In this document: in pieces, positions 9,063-17,941 of the stretch
Layout of the letters: each line of letters begins with the position of its first letter
Numbering within the stretch: the stretch's first letter is position 1
Source of the DNA: Paenibacillus sp. FSL R7-0337
GTDB taxonomy: Bacteria > Bacillota > Bacilli > Paenibacillales > Paenibacillaceae
Direction: 5' to 3'
Assembly (NCBI RefSeq): GCF_037969875.1
Contig: NZ_CP150218.1
Coordinates: 5,270,001-5,334,000 of the forward strand
DNA: 64,000 nucleotides
Made by a program: the position numbers and the translations under genes
Notes under the pieces: generated by a model
Told to the model about the DNA's origin: nothing
Seen by the model: only the letters and a program-made list of their open reading frames with translations
The model's database searches: none

Positions 9063-9821
9063 ATGAGAATCATCATTTCACCTGCCAAAAAGATGAAAAC
9101 GGACACGGATTTCCTGGAATCCCGCCAGGCTCCGCAGTTCTTAAACGAGTCACAGACGCTCCTGGCCCTGCTTCGTAAGTTGAGTTACGCAGAAGCCAAG
9201 GCGCTGTGGAAATGCAATGACGCTATTGCCGCGCTGAATATGCAGCGGATTGAAGAGATGGACCTGACCCGGAATCTGACCCCGGCGATCTTCGCCTATG
9301 AGGGCATCCAGTACCAGTACATGGCGCCGGGGATTTTTCAGACGGAGGAGCTGGACTATCTGCAGCAGCATTTGCGGATACTATCAGGATTCTATGGGAT
9401 CGTCCAGCCGTTCGACGGGGTGGTCCCTTACAGGCTGGAGATGCAGGCCAAGCTGGGTGGGCGGGGCTTCAGTACCCTCTATGAGTTCTGGAACAGAAGA
9501 TTAGCGGACCAGCTGTTCGCAGAGACTGACACGATTGTGAATCTGGCCTCCAAGGAATACAGCAGGTGCGTCTCTCCCTACCTCAGCAGTGATGTCCGGA
9601 TGGTAAGCTGTGTATTCGGGCAGAACATCGGCGGCAAGGTGGTGGAGCGGGCGACACTGGTTAAGATGGCCCGGGGCGAGATGGTCCGGTTCATGGCGGA
9701 GCAGCAGATTACCAGCGTCGAGGAGATTCAGGGCTTCAGCGGATTTGACTTCCGGTATGAAGCGGCCTTGTCGGATGAGAACACGTATGTGTTCGTTCAA
9801 GCCAAGCAAGACAAAGAGTAG
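9063..9821 (+). CDS. yaaA: Peroxide stress protein YaaA
   Basis: 252 residues, the normal length for the YaaA/DUF328 family. The start MRIIISPAKKMK is the family signature, followed by FLNESQTLLALLRKLSYAE, ALWKCNDAIAALN and the C-terminal GFSGFDFRYE. In Escherichia coli YaaA lowers free iron during hydrogen peroxide stress; by homology the same cytoplasmic role is expected. The upstream ribosome site (GTAGAAAAGAG) is weak, but the N-terminal motif fixes the start. The gene stands alone and is followed by a hairpin. Confidence 0.93.
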   Translation: MRIIISPAKKMKTDTDFLESRQAPQFLNESQTLLALLRKLSYAEAKALWKCNDAIAALNMQRIEEMDLTRNLTPAIFAYEGIQYQYMAPGIFQTEELDYLQQHLRILSGFYGIVQPFDGVVPYRLEMQAKLGGRGFSTLYEFWNRRLADQLFAETDTIVNLASKEYSRCVSPYLSSDVRMVSCVFGQNIGGKVVERATLVKMARGEMVRFMAEQQITSVEEIQGFSGFDFRYEAALSDENTYVFVQAKQDKE

Positions 9822-9849
9822 GCTGATAGATTGAGCAGTATAGAGGGTA

Positions 9850-9896
9850 ATCTTGAAGATGGTGGAAGCACCGGATTCGGGGTTACCCTTTTGTTT
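9850..9896 (+). terminator. Possible terminator after yaaA
   Basis: AGGGTAA and TTACCCT arms flank a long loop of about 27 bases and end in TTTTGTTT. The long loop makes it a moderate candidate. Repeat element copy A begins directly after it. Confidence 0.5.
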
Positions 9897-9997
9897 GAAA
9901 TATTAGAATTTATATGTTTCATTCAATAACTTATCCTCATATTTCTCGCTGAAACGTTACCGTCCTTCAAAAGGACGGCAAAGCCGTTTCCACTTGT
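9897..9997 (+). repeat. Dispersed hairpin element, copy A
   Basis: One of five related sequences in the window. The 5' half is AT-rich (a TTTATATGTTTC motif, then TTATCC). The 3' half (9951-9990) folds as two nested stems: outer GAAACG with CGTTTC, inner CCGTCC with GGACGG. It ends in CCACTTGT. It sits between yaaA and the HEAT gene. Confidence 0.85.
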
Positions 9998-10062
9998 TGC
10001 GGGTGAAAGCTTACTTTTTGTAAAATAAGGAAGAACTCAGAACAGATTCAAGAGGAGGACTT

Positions 10063-13000
10063 ATGACTGGGAGACGAGACCCATTGAATAAAGAGCGCTT
10101 ACTGGGGGAGCTGGATGCCCTGGGGTATTCTGATAGAATCAAAACAATCACACGACTAGGCCGTGATCACCTGGGGTCCCCGGAATACTCACAGCTACTT
10201 ACCTCCTTACTTGGGGGCGGGGCTTATGAAGCGCGGCTGGCCCTGATGGGGGCGATCGCTACGCTGGATGGTTCTGTGATCCGATCTGCGCTATATCATC
10301 CTATGGCGGGTATCAGGAAAATGGCTGCGGGCCTGCTGCCCAAGGCCGCTTCAGCCGAAGAGATTGAACACGAGCTTCCGCAGCTGTCACAGGATTGCCG
10401 CCGCAAGCTGCTGCGCACGGTAGCCCTGATGAACCGCCAGGAGCTGGCGGAGCGGATATTGCCAGTGGTACAGGCCCGGTGGGGCCCGGAGGAGGCAGCG
10501 ATTGTGCTGCAGGCTTGCTCTGCGGCTACCGTCTGCGCGCGGCTGGCTGAGCTGGGGTACGCCATTAAGGATTGGAAAAAGCTGTCCAGCCGCCATCTGG
10601 AGGTGGTCGCGGAGTATTTCACCAGCGAGCTGGAAGCGGCCCCGCTAAGGGCTAAGGGGCTGGTCTGGTCGCAGTTCTCCTCCGCGATGGAGCATCTGAG
10701 TAGTCACAAGCCTGACCTGGTGCTGGCTTATGCGGTGAACCATGGGCCGGCAGACATGCTGCCGCCTCCGCTTAAGGCGAATCTTGGCACACTGATGCGC
10801 CTGAGACCAGGCGCGGTGTATGAGCTGCTGATCCGGACGCAGACGCGTGGTGAGCTTATGACTTATGGTGTGCCTGAAGCTGTGCTCAAGCGGGCGAAGC
10901 TCCTCTCCATGGATCAATTGTCGCAGCTTGCCAAGCTGCTGGCGGACGAGCCCTACCATGTGGCGCGGCTTCTGGAGCATCTTGCGCCTTCTAAGCGCCA
11001 GGAGATTTTCGATGCTGCGTATGAGGAGGAGAAGCGCCGGGAGCGGGTTTATCCGGAGGGGCTGCTGTATGTATTGCCGCATGCGCTGCGTGACCGGGAG
11101 GCTGCCCGGATGCTGGGCCTGCGTGAGATCAGGGAGAGCCGGGAGAACACCCTGCGCATCACAGCCGCCCGCCCGATTCTTCAGGTCAGAGAGCAGCTGG
11201 AGCAGGCCACCCGGGTATCGAATGCAGATGAACGCGCTACGGCGCTGATGCAGCTGGTCCGCAGCACCGTTCTGGCAAGGCAGGGAATGGATGCTACACT
11301 ACTGACCTTAGGCCGCATCCGTAATGATCAGGACCCTGTCCGGGCGGCGGTGTTCAAGGAGCTGTCGGAGAGTCCGGCGTCTGTGTACAAGGCTGCCCAT
11401 GTCCCTGCGCTTACTGTGCTGGTAGACAGTGTGATTGATGCCAGAGACACCTCCTATGGTACGAGGTACTCTGTGCAGCAATTGGCCTTCTCGATTCTGC
11501 GCCATCAGGCGGCGGAGACGGGCGGGGAGCTGTTCAAGTTCGCGCTGAACACGCTCCAGAAGCTGGCGAAGCAGGACGGGCAGCTCTCCCTGCCGTCCCT
11601 TGCGAAGAACATGCCGCGGGGCGTGGAAGAGATCATCTTTGACGGCATCTATTCCTACGCTGCGCAGGCGGGCAAGCGGGAGGATTACAACCTGGTGCTG
11701 AGCCTGGCAACTTCTTTTGGTAAAAGGGGGTACGGGATCTTCAAGCTACAGCAGCTTTTACGGGAAGCCACCCGGGCCAAAACCGAGGGAACCGCTATCC
11801 GGGCAACCCGTCTCTGGCTGGAGCCGCTGCAGACGCGCGATGAACGGGTGAAGGAGCTGCTGGATGCAGATCCTACGTATATCACCATCCACGAGGTGTT
11901 CTTGCATCTGCATCTGAAGCGCCAGGAATGGCTGGACCCTTATATTTCGGGCGCTGCGATCAAGGGCAAGTTCCTCTCGGGCAAAACGGTCTATCCCGTT
12001 CCGGCTGCGGACGGATTCTACCGCTGGCTGCCGCGCCAGCAGGAGGCGTACGGTGCTCTGTTAAGCACAGTCGCAACGGGTTCCAAGTACAGCTTGTTTG
12101 AGCGCTCGAGAGCAATTAGAATCATGGCCAGTATGCCGTATGGGAACCCGGAGCGGCTGTATGAACTGGTACAGGACAAAGAGGTGGCGGTAGTGGAGGC
12201 AGCGCTTCATGCCTTGTCCCTGCTGGAGGAGCCGGAGAAATCCCTGCCGGTGCTGCTGGAGCATCTGGATAGCGACCGGGCCCGTGTAGCGATGTACTCC
12301 ATCCCAAGGTGTATCCGCCGGGTCAGTCCGCAGCGGCTGTCTCAGGCACTGAAGGCTCTGCTGAGCAGGGAGAAGCTGAAGATCACCGTCCGCAAGGAAG
12401 CCATCCGCCTGCTTGGTGCGCATAGAAGTGAGGACAGTCTTCCGCTGCTATTGAATGAATTCGCGAAGCCTGCTGTGCATAAGGATGTGGTGATTGCTAT
12501 AGGGCATGCTGCCAGAGGGCTGCTGGATGATGAACGGAGCTGGGAGGTGCTGCGTACCATCGCTGCTTCTCCAGAGCGTGATATCGCAGTAAGCTTGTTG
12601 TCCCAGCAGCCTGCTGGGCTTCCGCTTGCTTACAGACCGCGCTATCTGGACTTAATCATAGCCATTGCCGCTCACCCGGATGTATCCGTCATCAGCCAGG
12701 CTTATATTTCCATGAAGTGGTGGACAAGCGGTTATGAAGACACCGTTGCGGAGGCTGCGGCTCAGGCGGTTACAGGTCTGAAGGACAGCTCCAGCTGGGA
12801 GTTCGCGATGATGACATTGATTGAAGCCGCCCGGGACGGCAAAGTGAACGCGGTTGTAGCCGATATCTGCCGGGAGCTGGCGGCAACACCCGTGACGCAG
12901 GAATGGAATGCAGCGGCGGATAGAGACCTGCCGCACCGGCAGCGCCTGCAGGTGCTCATCAAGCAGTTAACCGGTCTGCCTAAGAGTACAAGCATACAGC

Positions 13001-13446
13001 TTAACCCGTTGTACCTGGAGCTGGCCGGCACACTGGCCGCCGACGAGACTTTATATGAGCTTGTCTTGACCTTATATATCGCAGTGATCGATTGGAGTCG
13101 CGCAGAGGAGGCGTCCGGGTATGTGAAGCGGATCGCACGGGAGGTGACCCGTCAGCCTCAGCTCTTGAGCGAGTTGTACCGCGGGCTTGCCGCCAGCCTG
13201 GAGAACAGCGCCGGATTCTGGATACCGGAGACATTGCTTGAGATTGTGGATGTTCTGCGGGCAGAACCGTCTTACGAGGCTCCGTATCTCGGACTGTCGT
13301 TGCTGGAAGCGGCGGGAAGCGCACTGCGCTGGAGCCCGGAACCGTCAGAGCGTCTGCGGGAGTACAGGAATCATGCGAATCCCGCAGTCCGCACACAGGC
13401 GCTGAATATTTGGACGGCGAGAGAGTCACGGCTGTTCATGCTATAA
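10063..13446 (+). CDS. Giant HEAT-like alpha-solenoid protein of unknown function
   Basis: 1127 residues with no signal peptide, membrane helix or catalytic motif. Nearly the whole chain consists of paired amphipathic helices of 30-40 residues, such as PLLLNEFAKPAVHKDVVIAIGHAARGLL and LYELVQDKEVAVVEAALHALSLLEEPEKSLPVLLEHL. These are typical HEAT/ARM-type repeats that build scaffolds for protein binding. GAGGAGG before the ATG supports the start. It stands alone between repeat copy A and a degraded acetyltransferase gene. I do not recognise a specific family, and no partner is apparent in the neighbourhood. Confidence 0.8.
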   Translation: MTGRRDPLNKERLLGELDALGYSDRIKTITRLGRDHLGSPEYSQLLTSLLGGGAYEARLALMGAIATLDGSVIRSALYHPMAGIRKMAAGLLPKAASAEEIEHELPQLSQDCRRKLLRTVALMNRQELAERILPVVQARWGPEEAAIVLQACSAATVCARLAELGYAIKDWKKLSSRHLEVVAEYFTSELEAAPLRAKGLVWSQFSSAMEHLSSHKPDLVLAYAVNHGPADMLPPPLKANLGTLMRLRPGAVYELLIRTQTRGELMTYGVPEAVLKRAKLLSMDQLSQLAKLLADEPYHVARLLEHLAPSKRQEIFDAAYEEEKRRERVYPEGLLYVLPHALRDREAARMLGLREIRESRENTLRITAARPILQVREQLEQATRVSNADERATALMQLVRSTVLARQGMDATLLTLGRIRNDQDPVRAAVFKELSESPASVYKAAHVPALTVLVDSVIDARDTSYGTRYSVQQLAFSILRHQAAETGGELFKFALNTLQKLAKQDGQLSLPSLAKNMPRGVEEIIFDGIYSYAAQAGKREDYNLVLSLATSFGKRGYGIFKLQQLLREATRAKTEGTAIRATRLWLEPLQTRDERVKELLDADPTYITIHEVFLHLHLKRQEWLDPYISGAAIKGKFLSGKTVYPVPAADGFYRWLPRQQEAYGALLSTVATGSKYSLFERSRAIRIMASMPYGNPERLYELVQDKEVAVVEAALHALSLLEEPEKSLPVLLEHLDSDRARVAMYSIPRCIRRVSPQRLSQALKALLSREKLKITVRKEAIRLLGAHRSEDSLPLLLNEFAKPAVHKDVVIAIGHAARGLLDDERSWEVLRTIAASPERDIAVSLLSQQPAGLPLAYRPRYLDLIIAIAAHPDVSVISQAYISMKWWTSGYEDTVAEAAAQAVTGLKDSSSWEFAMMTLIEAARDGKVNAVVADICRELAATPVTQEWNAAADRDLPHRQRLQVLIKQLTGLPKSTSIQLNPLYLELAGTLAADETLYELVLTLYIAVIDWSRAEEASGYVKRIAREVTRQPQLLSELYRGLAASLENSAGFWIPETLLEIVDVLRAEPSYEAPYLGLSLLEAAGSALRWSPEPSERLREYRNHANPAVRTQALNIWTARESRLFML

Positions 13447-13542
13447 CCGCATATGCAGGATGGGCCAAGGCTTGCCTTGCTCATCCTGTTCGGAGCGGCC
13501 ATAGACCCGGAAGCCTAAATGTTCATAGAATCCGGCAGCATT
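13441..13542 (-). pseudogene. C-terminal stump of a GNAT acetyltransferase gene
   Basis: On the minus strand the last 33 codons before a TAG read NAAGFYEHLGFRVYGRS, then a DEQGKPWPILHMRL end. This is a textbook C-terminal motif of GNAT N-acetyltransferases (FYE-LGF, then PxPILHM). The sequence upstream on that strand no longer encodes a GNAT fold; it is occupied by the small membrane protein gene on the other strand. The stump's stop overlaps the stop of the HEAT gene. It is best read as the remnant left by a deletion or insertion. Confidence 0.75.
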
Positions 13543-13572
13543 AAGAATAAATAAGAATCGAGATGAAGCGAT

Positions 13573-14001
13573 ATGATGACCCGTCAGCGGCTGATCCGGT
13601 TTGGCGGAATGGCGTTTATTTGTTCCGGCCTGCTGGCGGTTAGCGTTCCTGTCTATATCGTGTTGGTTATTATTCTGGGGAGGCTGGTCTATCCGGTATA
13701 TGGGATTGAGCTTACGCCGGAGAGCTACAGGCTGATCATCAGCTTCTATTACGGGGGCGTGCATTGTGTCGCATTAGTTGTTGGAATCGCAACGATTCTG
13801 CTGAGCCTTGTGATTTGGAAGAGCGGACTGGGACAATTCACGGCAGCCCTCGGGCTTCTGACCGGGGTGTTTGATCTAATCGGCTCCCATCCATGGTTAC
13901 TTGGTGAGGGAATGATCCTGATCTCCCAGTTGCTGTTCTCCGGTTGGCTCGTCATTCTTGGCGTTAACATGCGAATGAGTGCGACAAGAGGGACCGATTA
14001 A
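13573..14001 (+). CDS. Small four-helix membrane protein, unknown function
   Basis: 142 residues with four predicted membrane helices, about 10-35, 50-75, 80-100 and 105-130 (GGMAFICSGLLAVSVPVYIVLVIIL is the first in part). There are no catalytic or binding motifs. The two adjacent ATGs at 13573 and 13576 have only a weak ribosome site, so the start is uncertain. Its insertion point coincides with the broken end of the acetyltransferase stump, suggesting it arrived by, or was exposed by, a rearrangement. Confidence 0.6.
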   Translation: MMTRQRLIRFGGMAFICSGLLAVSVPVYIVLVIILGRLVYPVYGIELTPESYRLIISFYYGGVHCVALVVGIATILLSLVIWKSGLGQFTAALGLLTGVFDLIGSHPWLLGEGMILISQLLFSGWLVILGVNMRMSATRGTD

Positions 14002-14170
14002 GGCCATCGACCCAAAAGATTAATGACGGGCCTTCCAATTCTTGATACAATAAAACCAATTAAGTGAAATTATTCACAACTAAAGCGGCTAATGATTGCT
14101 ATAACGGGTGTGATTGCATATTATATGTATAAAATTATAAAGCACATTTGTAAAAGTGAGGGGGATTGGA

Positions 14171-15298
14171 ATGGCGACACATCGCTTGAACAGTATGGAA
14201 GTTAAAAAGATGAACCGGAATGCCATTTACCGGTACCTGTATCACCGTGAATCCACTTCCATTCAGGAGATTGCACAGGCGCTGGGTCTAAGTCTTCCAA
14301 CCGTGACACAGAATCTCAAGGAACTGCAGGAACGCGGGCTGATTGAGGAGACCGGGCTGTATGAATCCACCGGGGGGCGTAAGGCCAAGTCGATGGCCTG
14401 TAACAGTGTGGCGGGATATGCCGTCGGACTGGATATTACCCTGAATCATGTGGGGATTGTCGTCATTGACTTGAGCGGCAGAATCATTAAGAATGTCAGG
14501 AATCATTATCCGTTTGCAAATGAGGAGACCTACTTCCAGGGGGTAGGCAAGCTGGTGGAGGAGTTCGTAGAGGAATGTCAGCTGGACCGTAGCCGGATTC
14601 TGGGAGTAGGCATTGCGCTGCCTGCGATTCTATCCGGGGACCGGCAGACGGTAAGCTATGCTACAGTCATAGATTTCAAGGGAGGCAGTGTCCGGCGGTT
14701 CGCCGAATACATCCCTTATCCCTGCGTCCTGAGCAATGATGCGAATGCGGCGGGACTCACTGAACTGTGGGGAGAGCAGGACATACACAATGTGGTCTAT
14801 CTGTCCCTTAACAATAGTGTGGGTGGTGCCATTATAGCCGGTAACCAGATCTATGCAGGCCAGAACCACCGTAGCGGAGAGTTCGGGCATATGACGATTG
14901 TGCCTGAAGGGCGTACATGTTACTGCGGACAGAAGGGCTGTGTAGATGCCTATTGCTCAGCGAGGATTCTATCGGACAGCACGGGGGGGAGCATCGCGGA
15001 ATTCTTCCGGCTGCTGGGAGAGGGCAAGGAGGAGCAGCGGGCTATCTGGCAGGAATATCTGGGCTATCTGGTGCTTACAGTGAATAACCTGCGGATGCTG
15101 TACGATTGCGATGTGATTCTCGGCGGCTACGCCGGGGCTCACATGGAGGAATACATTGATGAGCTTCAGGCGCTGGCAGCCCGCAAGAACACCTTCGAGC
15201 AGGATGGCTCCTACCTGCGGGTCTGCAAATATAAGCTGGAGGCCACCGCTGTGGGCGCTGCCCTGGAGCTGGTGACTGAATTTATCGACAGAATCTAG
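14171..15298 (+). CDS. ROK-family transcriptional regulator (XylR/NagC type)
   Basis: 375 residues: an N-terminal winged helix, about 15-75 (STSIQEIAQALGLSLPTVTQNLKELQERGLI), then an ROK sugar-kinase-like domain. Visible motifs are LSNDANAAGLTELW, SLNNSVGGAIIAG, GEFGHM and the ROK zinc motif CYCGQKGCVDAYC. ROK repressors of this build respond to sugars such as xylose or N-acetylglucosamine. The ATG at 14171 has GAGGGG 7 bases upstream. The next gene is a polyol dehydrogenase with its own promoter, a plausible target. The ligand is not established. Confidence 0.9.
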   Translation: MATHRLNSMEVKKMNRNAIYRYLYHRESTSIQEIAQALGLSLPTVTQNLKELQERGLIEETGLYESTGGRKAKSMACNSVAGYAVGLDITLNHVGIVVIDLSGRIIKNVRNHYPFANEETYFQGVGKLVEEFVEECQLDRSRILGVGIALPAILSGDRQTVSYATVIDFKGGSVRRFAEYIPYPCVLSNDANAAGLTELWGEQDIHNVVYLSLNNSVGGAIIAGNQIYAGQNHRSGEFGHMTIVPEGRTCYCGQKGCVDAYCSARILSDSTGGSIAEFFRLLGEGKEEQRAIWQEYLGYLVLTVNNLRMLYDCDVILGGYAGAHMEEYIDELQALAARKNTFEQDGSYLRVCKYKLEATAVGAALELVTEFIDRI

Positions 15299-15340
15299 AT
15301 CCGGGTTGATTTTACCCTAATACAATATCTGCTTTCCCCG

Positions 15341-15400
15341 CTCCTCCGGAAGAGGGACGTTGCTGCAATCGCAGCCTTGTCCTTCTCTGGGGGAGTTTTT
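15341..15400 (+). terminator. Terminator after the ROK regulator gene
   Basis: CTCCTCCGGAAGAGGGAC pairs imperfectly with GTCCTTCTCTGGGGGAG and is followed by TTTTTG. It separates the ROK gene from the promoter of the dehydrogenase gene. Confidence 0.65.
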
Positions 15401-15401
15401 G

Positions 15402-15429
15402 TTGACTTCACCCCAATTCCGTTTATAAT
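15402..15429 (+). promoter_or_regulatory. SigA-type promoter of the dehydrogenase gene
   Basis: TTGACT (15402-15407) and a perfect TATAAT (15424-15429) are separated by 16 bases. This predicts transcription from near 15436 with a leader of about 115 bases. Confidence 0.7.
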
Positions 15430-15550
15430 CTTATTTAAATGGTTTCATAAAAGTATATTATTATTGAATGGTTGAAGAAGGAAGGCAAAATCCTTGAAGT
15501 AACAGGAGTTTGTTAAAGAGTATGCTAATGTTCCTGAGGAGGAGAAATGG

Positions 15551-16591
15551 ATGAAGAACAGAGCTTTTTATATGACAGATCTGAAGCAAATGGCAATGAA
15601 GGACATCGATATGCCCGCAGTCCGGGAGGGCGAGGTCATTGTGAAGCTGGAGGTTGTCGGCATCTGCGGATCGGATGTACATTACCTGGAGCATGGCCGG
15701 ATCGGTGATTTCGTGGTGGACGGAGATTTCATTCTGGGGCATGAATGCGCCGGGGAAGTGGTGGAGCTTGGCCCTGGCGTGAAGCATCTGAAGGTGGGGG
15801 ACCGGGTGGCGCTGGAGCCTGGTGTGACTTGTGGCCAGTGTGAGTTCTGCAAGAGTGGCAAGTACAATCTCTGCCCGGATGTACAGTTCCTCGCTACGCC
15901 GCCGTACCATGGCTGTCTGATGGACTATATTGCTTACCCCGAGAATATGGCCTTCAAGCTGCCGGATAATGTGTCTTCGGAGGAGGGCGCACTGGTCGAG
16001 CCGCTGGCGGTAGGACTCCATGCTGCGGCGCAGGGCGGCGTTAAGCTGGGGGACCGTGTTGTGATTCTTGGAGCTGGCTGTATAGGACTGGTTACACTAC
16101 TAGCCTGCAAGGCTTACGGGGCTACGGAGATTGTGGTGGTGGACATTATCGGGAAGCGGCTGGAAGCGGCGATGAAGCTGGGAGCTACGCGGGTCATCCA
16201 TGCCAAGCAGGAGAATGTGCTGGAGACCATTGCGGCTTGGACCGATGGCGCGGGCGTGGATAAGGTGATTGAGACGGCAGGCAGTGAACATACGGTGAAG
16301 CAGACGCCATATCTGGTCAAAAGAGGCGGAACCATCGTCCTGGTTGGCCTGGCCGCCAAGGATATCATTGACTTCGACTTCATGCAGATTATGTTCAAGG
16401 AAGCCGGCATCAAGTCGGTCTTCCGGTACCGCAACCTGTATCCGGCAGCCATCGGAGCCATCGCGGACGGCAAGATCGACGTCAAGGGGATCGTCACCCA
16501 CGAATTCAACTTTGAGGAGACGCAGCAAGCGTTCGATTACGTGATTAATAATAAGGAGGATGTGGTTAAGGCGGTTATCAAGATGGGCTAG
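15551..16591 (+). CDS. Zinc-dependent sorbitol/xylitol-type dehydrogenase
   Basis: 346 residues of the medium-chain dehydrogenase family. GICGSDVHYLEHG and GHECAGEV supply catalytic zinc ligands, CGQCEFCKSGKYNLC binds the structural zinc, and VILGAGCIGLV is the NAD(P) Rossmann turn. The sequence pattern is that of sorbitol/xylitol dehydrogenases that oxidise polyols to ketoses. The ATG at 15551 has GGAGGAG upstream. It lies between the ROK regulator and the xylanase gene, which suggests pentose or polyol use; that is inferred from position only. Confidence 0.88.
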   Translation: MKNRAFYMTDLKQMAMKDIDMPAVREGEVIVKLEVVGICGSDVHYLEHGRIGDFVVDGDFILGHECAGEVVELGPGVKHLKVGDRVALEPGVTCGQCEFCKSGKYNLCPDVQFLATPPYHGCLMDYIAYPENMAFKLPDNVSSEEGALVEPLAVGLHAAAQGGVKLGDRVVILGAGCIGLVTLLACKAYGATEIVVVDIIGKRLEAAMKLGATRVIHAKQENVLETIAAWTDGAGVDKVIETAGSEHTVKQTPYLVKRGGTIVLVGLAAKDIIDFDFMQIMFKEAGIKSVFRYRNLYPAAIGAIADGKIDVKGIVTHEFNFEETQQAFDYVINNKEDVVKAVIKMG

Positions 16592-17012
16592 AGGGACTAA
16601 AGTTGATGGGGAATAGCTAGATGGTGAATAGAAAAAGTTAATAGATTAGCTATGGATGAATAGTGACAAGTGAGTATGGCAGAATAGCGCAGAGCTGCCC
16701 CGTTTGGGGCGGCTATTTGGCGTTGGTCGGCTCTGAAGACGGGGTGAGGTGGAAGAAAGGGACCAATTCCCTTAGTGGGCTGAAGGTGAGCCGGAGGATG
16801 AACTGATAGGCCCCTCTTAGGTTACGAAGAGCATTAGTACACCTGATTCCAGCCAACCCATCCTGAAGGAGTAAATGGTAGTCCGCCGCTGCCGAAATTC
16901 CCCCAATTTCCGCCCCTATCTTCCGGCGAGAGTGAAATTCTCGTCGATTCATCCCAATAATTTCATAATATCAATAAAAATTGGGGGTTAATCTTTAGTT
17001 TGCGGAGAGTAA
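16592..17012 (+). other. Gene-free stretch before the xylanase promoter
   Basis: It holds a GC hairpin, AGCTGCCCC/GGGGCGGCT (16693-16714), with a poor T tract, which may end dehydrogenase transcription. A 79-codon frame on the minus strand (16713-16952) lacks a ribosome site and recognisable features. Otherwise I see nothing supportable. Confidence 0.4.
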
Positions 17013-17026
17013 TGTAAACGCTTACT
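17013..17026 (+). promoter_or_regulatory. cre site (CcpA operator) at the xylanase promoter
   Basis: TGTAAACGCTTACT matches the Bacillus cre consensus TGWAANCGNTNWCA at all but the last base. It ends 3 bases before a TATAAT box (17030-17035), so bound CcpA would block the promoter. Glucose repression of the xylanase is therefore expected. Confidence 0.75.
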
Positions 17027-17029
17027 AGA

Positions 17030-17035
17030 TATAAT
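17030..17035 (+). promoter_or_regulatory. Likely -10 box of the xylanase promoter
   Basis: A perfect TATAAT lies 116 bases before the xylanase ATG. No good -35 hexamer is found at 16-18 bases; TTGCGG at 17000 is too far. Recognition may depend on the spacer region. Confidence 0.45.
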
Positions 17036-17042
17036 TTTCTCG

Positions 17043-17071
17043 AAAGGAGGACAAGTAAATATATGGGATAA
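17043..17071 (+). other. Strong Shine-Dalgarno with a two-codon reading frame in the leader
   Basis: AAAGGAGG (17043-17050) is followed 12 bases later by ATG GGA TAA. This is a better ribosome site than many in the window, yet no protein follows. It may be a minimal uORF, an mRNA-stabilising ribosome-binding site, or chance. Confidence 0.35.
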
Positions 17072-17151
17072 CCATCAGGATAAGTTATTATTCTGCTGGG
17101 GGGAAGCAAGCTGCAAGCAAACACATTATAATCGGGAGGTATTAATTGACA

Positions 17152-17775
17152 ATGAAAAAGAAACTTCTTACGGTATTAATGACAGCGGCACTGAGCTTCA
17201 GCGCGTTCGCAGCTACTGCAGGCGCAACAGATTATTGGCAGAACTGGACCGATGGCGGCGGAACCGTGAATGCGGTGAACGGAAGTGGCGGGAATTATAG
17301 TGTGAACTGGTACAATACCGGGAACTTCGTAGTGGGTAAAGGCTGGACTTACGGATCACCGAACCGGGTTGTAAATTATAATGCAGGGGTTTTCGCGCCT
17401 TCCGGCAACGGCTACCTGACCTTATACGGATGGACCCGGAATTCCCTTATTGAATATTACGTGGTAGACAACTGGGGAACTTACAGACCAACCGGCGATT
17501 ACAAGGGCACGGTGAACAGTGATGGCGGCACTTATGATATCTATCGTACCATGCGTTACGACGCTCCTTCTATTGACGGAAATGCTACGTTCCCGCAGTA
17601 CTGGAGTGTAAGACAATCTAAACGGCCAATCGGCAGCAATGTCCAGATTACATTCAGCAACCACGTGAATGCCTGGCAGAGCAAATCAATGTATCTGGGA
17701 AGCAGCTGGTCATATCAGGTACTGGCTACCGAAGGATACCAGAGCAGCGGCAGCTCCAACGTAACCGTGTGGTAA
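17152..17775 (+). CDS. xynA: Secreted GH11 endo-1,4-beta-xylanase
   Basis: 207 residues from the ATG at 17152. A Sec signal peptide of about 26 residues (KKK, hydrophobic core, ATAGA) precedes a mature chain beginning TDYWQNWTDGGG, as in Bacillus XynA. The single GH11 jelly-roll shows both catalytic glutamates: E101 in IEYYVVDNWG (nucleophile) and E194 in ATEGYQSSG (acid/base). It cuts internal beta-1,4 bonds of xylan outside the cell. There is no carbohydrate-binding module. A TTG at 17146, in frame, is closer to the GGAGGT site (5 rather than 11 bases) and is an alternative start. A cre site overlaps its promoter. Confidence 0.96.
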   Translation: MKKKLLTVLMTAALSFSAFAATAGATDYWQNWTDGGGTVNAVNGSGGNYSVNWYNTGNFVVGKGWTYGSPNRVVNYNAGVFAPSGNGYLTLYGWTRNSLIEYYVVDNWGTYRPTGDYKGTVNSDGGTYDIYRTMRYDAPSIDGNATFPQYWSVRQSKRPIGSNVQITFSNHVNAWQSKSMYLGSSWSYQVLATEGYQSSGSSNVTVW

Positions 17776-17840
17776 TGGACAAGCTGACAGGCGCCTTGCC
17801 GTTCCGGCAGTGCCGTAAGTTCAGCTAACCGTTGACAGGC

Positions 17841-17882
17841 TAAGGCCGGCCGGGTGGACAAGCTGCCGGCCTTATCATTTTC
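17841..17882 (+). terminator. Terminator after xynA
   Basis: TAAGGCCGGC and GCCGGCCTTA form a 10-bp stem with a 14-base loop, followed by TCATTTTC. The stem is strong but the T tract is interrupted. Confidence 0.6.
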
Positions 17883-17941
17883 ATGCACCGATCTGTGCTT
17901 AGGTCCTGTACCTTGCCCATCTGCTCAAAGGAGAGGTATTC

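Noticed and set aside
16713..16952. A 79-codon minus-strand frame before the xylanase promoter
   Set aside because: There is no Shine-Dalgarno, no recognisable motif, and it overlaps a terminator-like hairpin. It may be an intergenic repeat seen in translation, but I cannot support it as a gene.
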